A DNA stretch of 64,000 bases from Paraburkholderia piptadeniae (lineage in GTDB: Bacteria > Pseudomonadota > Gammaproteobacteria > Burkholderiales > Burkholderiaceae), in NCBI RefSeq assembly GCF_900007165.1, contig NZ_CYGY02000050.1, forward strand, positions 97,880 through 161,879, written 5' to 3'. Position 1 is the stretch's first letter. Each line of letters begins with the position of its first letter. Below, piece by piece: positions 59,847-64,000 of the stretch. The position numbers and the translations under genes are program-made. A model generated the notes under the pieces. It was not told the DNA's origin and did no database searches. It saw only the letters and a list, made by a program, of their open reading frames with translations.

Positions 59847-60749
59847 GTGAAGACGATGCACAATCGCGCGCTGCATTACGTCGCGAAGCATCCTGCGCAG
59901 TTCACGTTGCAGGTGTTCAAGGCATTCCGCAAGAACCAGGGGCTGCTGCTCGCGGGCGCGATTGCCTACTATGCGCTGCTGTCCATCGTGCCGTTGCTGA
60001 TACTCGTCGCGATCGCGTTCAGTCATTTCGTCGGCGAGCAACTGCTGCTCGATACGCTCGCGCATCTGCTCGAATGGCTGGTGCCGGGGCAATCGAAAGC
60101 GATCGTGCAGGAGCTTGCCAATTTTCTCGCGCATCGCGCGGTGATCGGCTGGTTCCTCGTCGTCACGATGATCTTCTTCAGTTCGCTCGCATTCACGGTG
60201 CTCGAAAATGCGCTGTCGATCATCTTCGTGCATCGCGTCGCGATACGGCGCAGGCACTTTCTGCTGTCGGCGATCCTGCCGTATCTGTTCAGCCTGTCGC
60301 TGGGCGTCGGCGTGCTGCTCGTGACGTTCGTGTCAAGCGGACTTCGCGCCGTCGCAAGCGACAGCATCGTATTGCTCGATCACACGATATCGTTGACGGG
60401 CGCCACACGTGTCGTGCTTTATCTGCTCGGCTTAGCCGGCGAGATCTTCGTGCTCGCGGCCATCTATCTGGTGATACCCGCGGGACGCACGACGCCGTGG
60501 CATGCGTTCGTCGGCGCGGTGGCGGCTGCGGTGCTCTGGGAGATCACGCGGCGCGTGCTGGTGTGGTACTTCGCGACGCTATCGCAGGTGAGCGTCGTCT
60601 ATGGCTCGCTGACGACGGCCATCGTCGTGCTGTTCAGCTTCGAAGCGCTCGCGACGTTGATGCTGTTCGGCGCGCAACTGATCGCCGAATACGAGCGGCT
60701 CAATGCGAGCGGCAAAGAGCGGGCCGCGCAACCGTTCGTGACGGGTTGA
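59847..60749 (+). CDS. YihY/BrkB-family inner membrane protein
   Basis: A 300-residue protein from GTG 59847 (GGAGG 5 nt upstream; ATG three codons later is an alternative). Six hydrophobic segments and the family features LLLAGAIAYYALLSIVPLLI, GWFLVVTMIFFSSLAFTVLE and YGSLTTAIVVLFSFEALATL with a C-terminal AELIAEYE-like end (AQLIAEYERL). YihY proteins were once called ribonuclease BN by mistake; the family is now regarded as membrane proteins of unknown transport or envelope function. Confidence 0.9.
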   Translation: MKTMHNRALHYVAKHPAQFTLQVFKAFRKNQGLLLAGAIAYYALLSIVPLLILVAIAFSHFVGEQLLLDTLAHLLEWLVPGQSKAIVQELANFLAHRAVIGWFLVVTMIFFSSLAFTVLENALSIIFVHRVAIRRRHFLLSAILPYLFSLSLGVGVLLVTFVSSGLRAVASDSIVLLDHTISLTGATRVVLYLLGLAGEIFVLAAIYLVIPAGRTTPWHAFVGAVAAAVLWEITRRVLVWYFATLSQVSVVYGSLTTAIVVLFSFEALATLMLFGAQLIAEYERLNASGKERAAQPFVTG

Positions 60750-60988
60750 GCCCGACGGCAAGAAAAACGTTTGCGTCGGTGAAATAGTGTTCTGGTTAAC
60801 GGCCGTGAATACGAGAACTTTAGGCCGATTTGAGTACATGTTGTATTGCGCTTCTTGGCCCGCAAAACAATTCGTCTGGTCACAGCTTCGTCATGAGCCG
60901 CCGACGATAATCGCGTCGCCCGTCAAATGAACAAATTCGAACGGGCAGTGCTGCGCAGCGCAGTGCAAGACCTCGGGGAATACCGCAA

Positions 60989-63379
60989 ATGACCATCCGT
61001 CACCGCATCACTCTACTCGTGGTGTCGATGCTGGTTGCCTTGTCGGCAATCGGCGGATACGCCGTCTATCAGACACGCGGCAGCGCCGCAGACGTCCGGC
61101 AAGTGACGCAGGGCGTCGTGCCGAGCGCGCTCGCATCCGCCGATCTCGTTTCGCAGGTCAAGGACGTTCAGCTCGCGACGATGACGCTCGTCTATGCGCC
61201 CGATGCAAATATGGTCGAGCAGGCGCAAAAGGAACTGGCCGCGAAAGAGAAGTCGTTGCGCGAAGCACTCGACGTGCAGGCGAAAGCCGCAGCGAGCCAT
61301 GCGCAGGAAGGGCTCGTCACGCAGGCGCGCGACAGTCTCGCGAACTACTTCGCGGCGATCAACGACACCGCGAAAATGAAGGCGGACGGGAAGAACGATC
61401 TCGCGCAAGCGTATCTGTTCGCCAACGTCGCGCAGTATCGGGACGAACTGGAAGGCATCGTCGAAACGTTGCGCATCGAGAAGAACCGCCAGAAGGATGA
61501 CGCAATCGACGCACTGAACGCGGGCCTCGCCACGACGACGACGGCGATCGCGGCCGCAGCGGGTGCAGCCATTCTCGTGCTGGTCCTGATCGGCTCGCTC
61601 CTGTACCGTCAGATCACGCGGCCGCTTTCGCGCATGCAGTCGATGATGAGCGAGATCGCATCGAGCCAGGATTTCACGCGACGCGTACCCGTGGGACGCA
61701 TGGACGAGATCGGTCATTCGATCGTTGCGTTCAACGGCATGATCGAGAAGATCCAGCAAAGCTCCGCGCAACTGAAGCAGAAGACGGCCGACATTCAGGC
61801 GATGTTGCAGAACATGCAGCAGGGCATTCTGACTGTCGTCGAAGGCGCTGTGATTCACTCCGAGTATTCGGCTTATCTGGAAGCGATCTTCGAAACGAAG
61901 GACATTGCCGGTCGTCCGTTGATGGACCTCGTGTTCGGCGACAGCGAGCTCGGCGCCGATACTGTGTCGCAAGTCGAGGCGGCCGTTGAAGCGTGCATCG
62001 GCGAGGACAGCATCAACTTCGAGTTCAACCAGCATCTGCTCGTCAACGAACTGACGCGCAAGATGCCCGATGGCCGCGTGAAGACGCTCGATTTGAGCTG
62101 GTCCGCGATCACCGACGAAAACGACACCGTGATGCGCCTGATGCTGTGCGTGCGCGATGTGACGGAGCTGCGCCAGCTTGCAGCCGAAGCGGGCGAGCAG
62201 AAGCGCCGACTTGAAATGATCGGCGAGATTCTCGCGGTGAGCGAGGAGAAGTTCCATCATTTCGTCGAAAGCGCGACGGGCTTCATCAACGAGAACGAAC
62301 GCATCATTCGCCAGCACGCGCATGCAGACGGTTCGGCCGTTGCGGAGCTGTTCCGCAACATGCACACGATCAAAGGCAATGCGCGGACCTATAGCCTTCA
62401 GCATCTGACGAGCATCGTGCACGAGACCGAGCAGCGTTACGACGCGCTGCGCCGTCCCGAGACCGCGCACGAGTGGGACCAGGAGCAACTGATCGTCGAA
62501 CTCGCGCGCGTGAAGGAAGCGCTGCAGCACTACGCGACGATCAACGAAGTGAGCCTCGGCCGCCGCAATACAGGTCGCCGCGGCAGCTTCGAGCGCTATC
62601 TGATGGTCGACAGCGAACACATTCAGGAAAGCCTGCGTTTGCTCGATGCAGCGAACCCCGCCGACGTGCGCGATCTGCTGACGGCGCGCGATGCGGTGCG
62701 CAGAACCTTGCGTCTGCTGGGGACGGAGAAGGTCGAAGATGCACTCGCGGGCGTGCTGGAGTCGCTGCCTTCGCTTGCAGCGGATCTTGGCAAGGCGGCG
62801 CCGACCGTGCGTATCGACGATAACGGCTATCGCGTTCGCGCACACGCAGGCAGCGCGCTCAAGAATGTCTTCATGCACCTGTTGCGCAATTCCGTCGATC
62901 ACGGCATCGAAACTGCGGTGCAGCGCGTGGCGCTTGGCAAGCCCGAAGCGGGCGTGATCGACGTCGAAGTGGGCGTTGCGGAAGGGGCGTTGCAGATCAC
63001 GTTGAGCGACGATGGACGCGGCCTCGCGATGTCGCGCATCCGCGGCATTGCTGCCGAGCGCGGCTGGCTTCAGCCCGATACACAATTGAGCGACGAAGTC
63101 GTCGCGGAGTTCATTTTCCGGCCGGGTTTCTCGACGGCGCAAAACGTGACGGAAGTCTCAGGTCGCGGCGTCGGCATGGATGCCGTGCGCGATTTCATCC
63201 GGCGCGAAGGCGGGCGCATCGAATTGCGCTTCACCGACGAGCGCACGGGCGCCGACTTCCGCCAGTTTCAGACGATCGTCTATCTGCCGGAAAACTGCGC
63301 GGTCGACAGCGTCGGCGCGTCGATGCACGATGCCGCCAAAACGGTGAATTCGATTCAGGCGAATGCACTTTCCGAATAG
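60989..63379 (+). CDS. Membrane CheA-like histidine kinase with HAMP, PAS-like and HPt domains
   Basis: A 796-residue protein: TM1 (8-27), periplasmic four-helix sensor (30-185), TM2 (188-208), HAMP (RQITRPLSRMQSMMSEIASS), a PAS-like segment (270-395), an HPt domain with phosphoryl His459 (FRNMHTIKGNARTYS, CheA style), and a CheA-type ATPase domain (LLRNSVDHGIE, LSDDGRGLAM, VSGRGVGMDAVRDFIRREGG). No CheW/SH3 or receiver domain is present. It merges a transmembrane sensor with a CheA-like catalytic core, so it probably phosphorylates a separate response regulator; the receptor-like protein encoded next may be its partner. Confidence 0.88.
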   Translation: MTIRHRITLLVVSMLVALSAIGGYAVYQTRGSAADVRQVTQGVVPSALASADLVSQVKDVQLATMTLVYAPDANMVEQAQKELAAKEKSLREALDVQAKAAASHAQEGLVTQARDSLANYFAAINDTAKMKADGKNDLAQAYLFANVAQYRDELEGIVETLRIEKNRQKDDAIDALNAGLATTTTAIAAAAGAAILVLVLIGSLLYRQITRPLSRMQSMMSEIASSQDFTRRVPVGRMDEIGHSIVAFNGMIEKIQQSSAQLKQKTADIQAMLQNMQQGILTVVEGAVIHSEYSAYLEAIFETKDIAGRPLMDLVFGDSELGADTVSQVEAAVEACIGEDSINFEFNQHLLVNELTRKMPDGRVKTLDLSWSAITDENDTVMRLMLCVRDVTELRQLAAEAGEQKRRLEMIGEILAVSEEKFHHFVESATGFINENERIIRQHAHADGSAVAELFRNMHTIKGNARTYSLQHLTSIVHETEQRYDALRRPETAHEWDQEQLIVELARVKEALQHYATINEVSLGRRNTGRRGSFERYLMVDSEHIQESLRLLDAANPADVRDLLTARDAVRRTLRLLGTEKVEDALAGVLESLPSLAADLGKAAPTVRIDDNGYRVRAHAGSALKNVFMHLLRNSVDHGIETAVQRVALGKPEAGVIDVEVGVAEGALQITLSDDGRGLAMSRIRGIAAERGWLQPDTQLSDEVVAEFIFRPGFSTAQNVTEVSGRGVGMDAVRDFIRREGGRIELRFTDERTGADFRQFQTIVYLPENCAVDSVGASMHDAAKTVNSIQANALSE

Positions 63380-63396
63380 CACTACGGGGATTCGTT

Positions 63397-64000
63397 GTGG
63401 TTGAACAGTATGTGATCGCGGCGCTGGCCGGCGTTGTGGCGAGCGCGCTTGCGGGCGTGCTCGCGCATCGATGGCTCATCAGAAAGGCCAGCGAGCAGCA
63501 CCGGGCGGCGCTCGAGTCGCAGGCGAAGGAACTGGCGCAAGCCGAAGAGCGGCATGCGGCGGAGATCCGGCAACACGAACAGCAGGCGCGTGAATTGCAC
63601 GCGCTGGCTGACACGTTGCGCGAAGATCTCGTGCATCACTCGACGCAAGCCGAAGAGGCGCGCGCCGCGCTCAATGCGCTATTGAACCAGAAGGACGAAT
63701 GGCTTCAGCACGCCACGCGTCTTTCCGGCGAAGCGGCACGCTTGCGGCATCTGTCGGCGACGTTCGAGCGCTGGCATGAGCAGATGATTTCACTGATGGC
63801 GCAGAACCACGACATGCACGCGAAGAACAACGAGCTGTCGTCGATCGTGCGGCACGTGCTGATCGTATCGTTGAACGCTTCGATCGAAGCGGCGCGCGCG
63901 GGCGCGGCGGGACGCGGGTTTTCGATCGTCGCGAGCGAAGTGCGCGCGCTGGCTTCGCGCTCGCAGGAACTGTCGAAGAGCTATCACGACAGCCTGAACC
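63397..64000 (+). CDS. Methyl-accepting-type receptor, cut by window end
   Basis: GTG start at 63397 with GGGGA upstream, 18 bp after the kinase gene. One N-terminal membrane segment (VIAALAGVVASALAGVLAHR), a long coiled coil rich in Ala/Glu/Gln, then the signalling hairpin: IVSLNASIEAARAGAAGRGF and SIVASEVRALASRSQELSKS. At least 201 residues; continues beyond the window. It has no periplasmic sensor domain, so it may take its input from the neighbouring kinase or the cytoplasm. Confidence 0.88.
   Translation, partial: MVEQYVIAALAGVVASALAGVLAHRWLIRKASEQHRAALESQAKELAQAEERHAAEIRQHEQQARELHALADTLREDLVHHSTQAEEARAALNALLNQKDEWLQHATRLSGEAARLRHLSATFERWHEQMISLMAQNHDMHAKNNELSSIVRHVLIVSLNASIEAARAGAAGRGFSIVASEVRALASRSQELSKSYHDSLN

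Noticed and set aside
61013..63142. 709-residue open frame antisense to the CheA-like kinase
   Set aside because: Arg/His/Ala-rich composition, no family features, and complete overlap with a clearly conserved gene; a shadow frame of high-GC coding DNA.
1..64000. tRNA genes, rRNA genes and CRISPR arrays
   Set aside because: No cloverleaf-like sequence, rRNA core or regularly spaced short repeats were recognised. Short regular repeats present are the protein-coding TPR and zinc-ribbon units and the gene-end repeats.

Overview
The window is high-GC DNA with dense, often ATGA-coupled genes and AGGAG-type ribosome binding sites. Gene content (trans-4-hydroxyproline catabolism, FrcBCA-type sugar uptake, YihY/BrkB, quinate/shikimate genes, type VI secretion parts) points to a Burkholderiaceae chromosome, most likely Paraburkholderia or Caballeronia. 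Genus is inferred from gene style only. No rRNA, tRNA or CRISPR was recognised.

Layout. 0-6.1 kb: DeoR regulator, DoxX protein, two MFS exporters/symporters and an OmpR-like regulator with a degenerate receiver. 5.8-25.6 kb: ISLAND 1, flanked by a 591-bp direct repeat (5787-6377 and 25044-25634, about 97% identical by eye, no indels). The repeat holds the 3' end of the response regulator and the 3' end of the hydroxyproline gene lhpC. The left copy has the whole regulator and an lhpC stump; the right copy has a regulator stump and whole lhpC. This is the geometry of a single-crossover (Campbell-type) integration of a circular molecule. Island 1 carries an Lrp/APC-permease/PatB-type lyase set, an orphan RtcB, a LysR-controlled cassette of DddP-like M24 enzyme, betaine-type binding protein, cupin and GMC dehydrogenase, a TauE/LysR pair, a TPR protein, broken genes (LysE, CMD, hydrolase) and remnants of a Tn3 transposase and a relaxase.

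25.5-31.4 kb: hydroxyproline catabolism (lhpC divergent from epimerase plus a three-subunit D-hydroxyproline dehydrogenase, with a PAS-AraC regulator). 31.4-35.8 kb: small conserved genes, then aroQ, quinate/shikimate dehydrogenase and an MFS transporter behind a palindromic operator. 36.0-49.4 kb: ISLAND 2, bounded by an 11-bp direct repeat, with a broken tyrosine integrase, decayed phage tail genes, a zinc-ribbon array, and a T6SS arming set (PAAR, immunity candidate, M23/GH19 peptidoglycan hydrolase, VgrG, orphan TssF). It sits at the centre of two head-to-head copies of a gene-end repeat that lies immediately 3' of the convergent MFS and tetR genes; a third copy lies 3' of deoR.

49.6-64 kb: TetR, an amine/amino-acid oxidase, a bifunctional penicillin-binding protein, the frcBCA-ROK sugar operon with an upstream operator and an intercistronic hairpin, YihY, and a membrane CheA-like kinase followed by a methyl-accepting receptor cut by the window end.

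The most notable points are the DddP-like cassette (all metal ligands at the spacing of true DddP but the proposed catalytic Asp replaced), the T6SS toxin island inserted into a gene-end repeat, the Campbell-type island, and a heptamer repeat whose copy number decides where an MFS gene ends.
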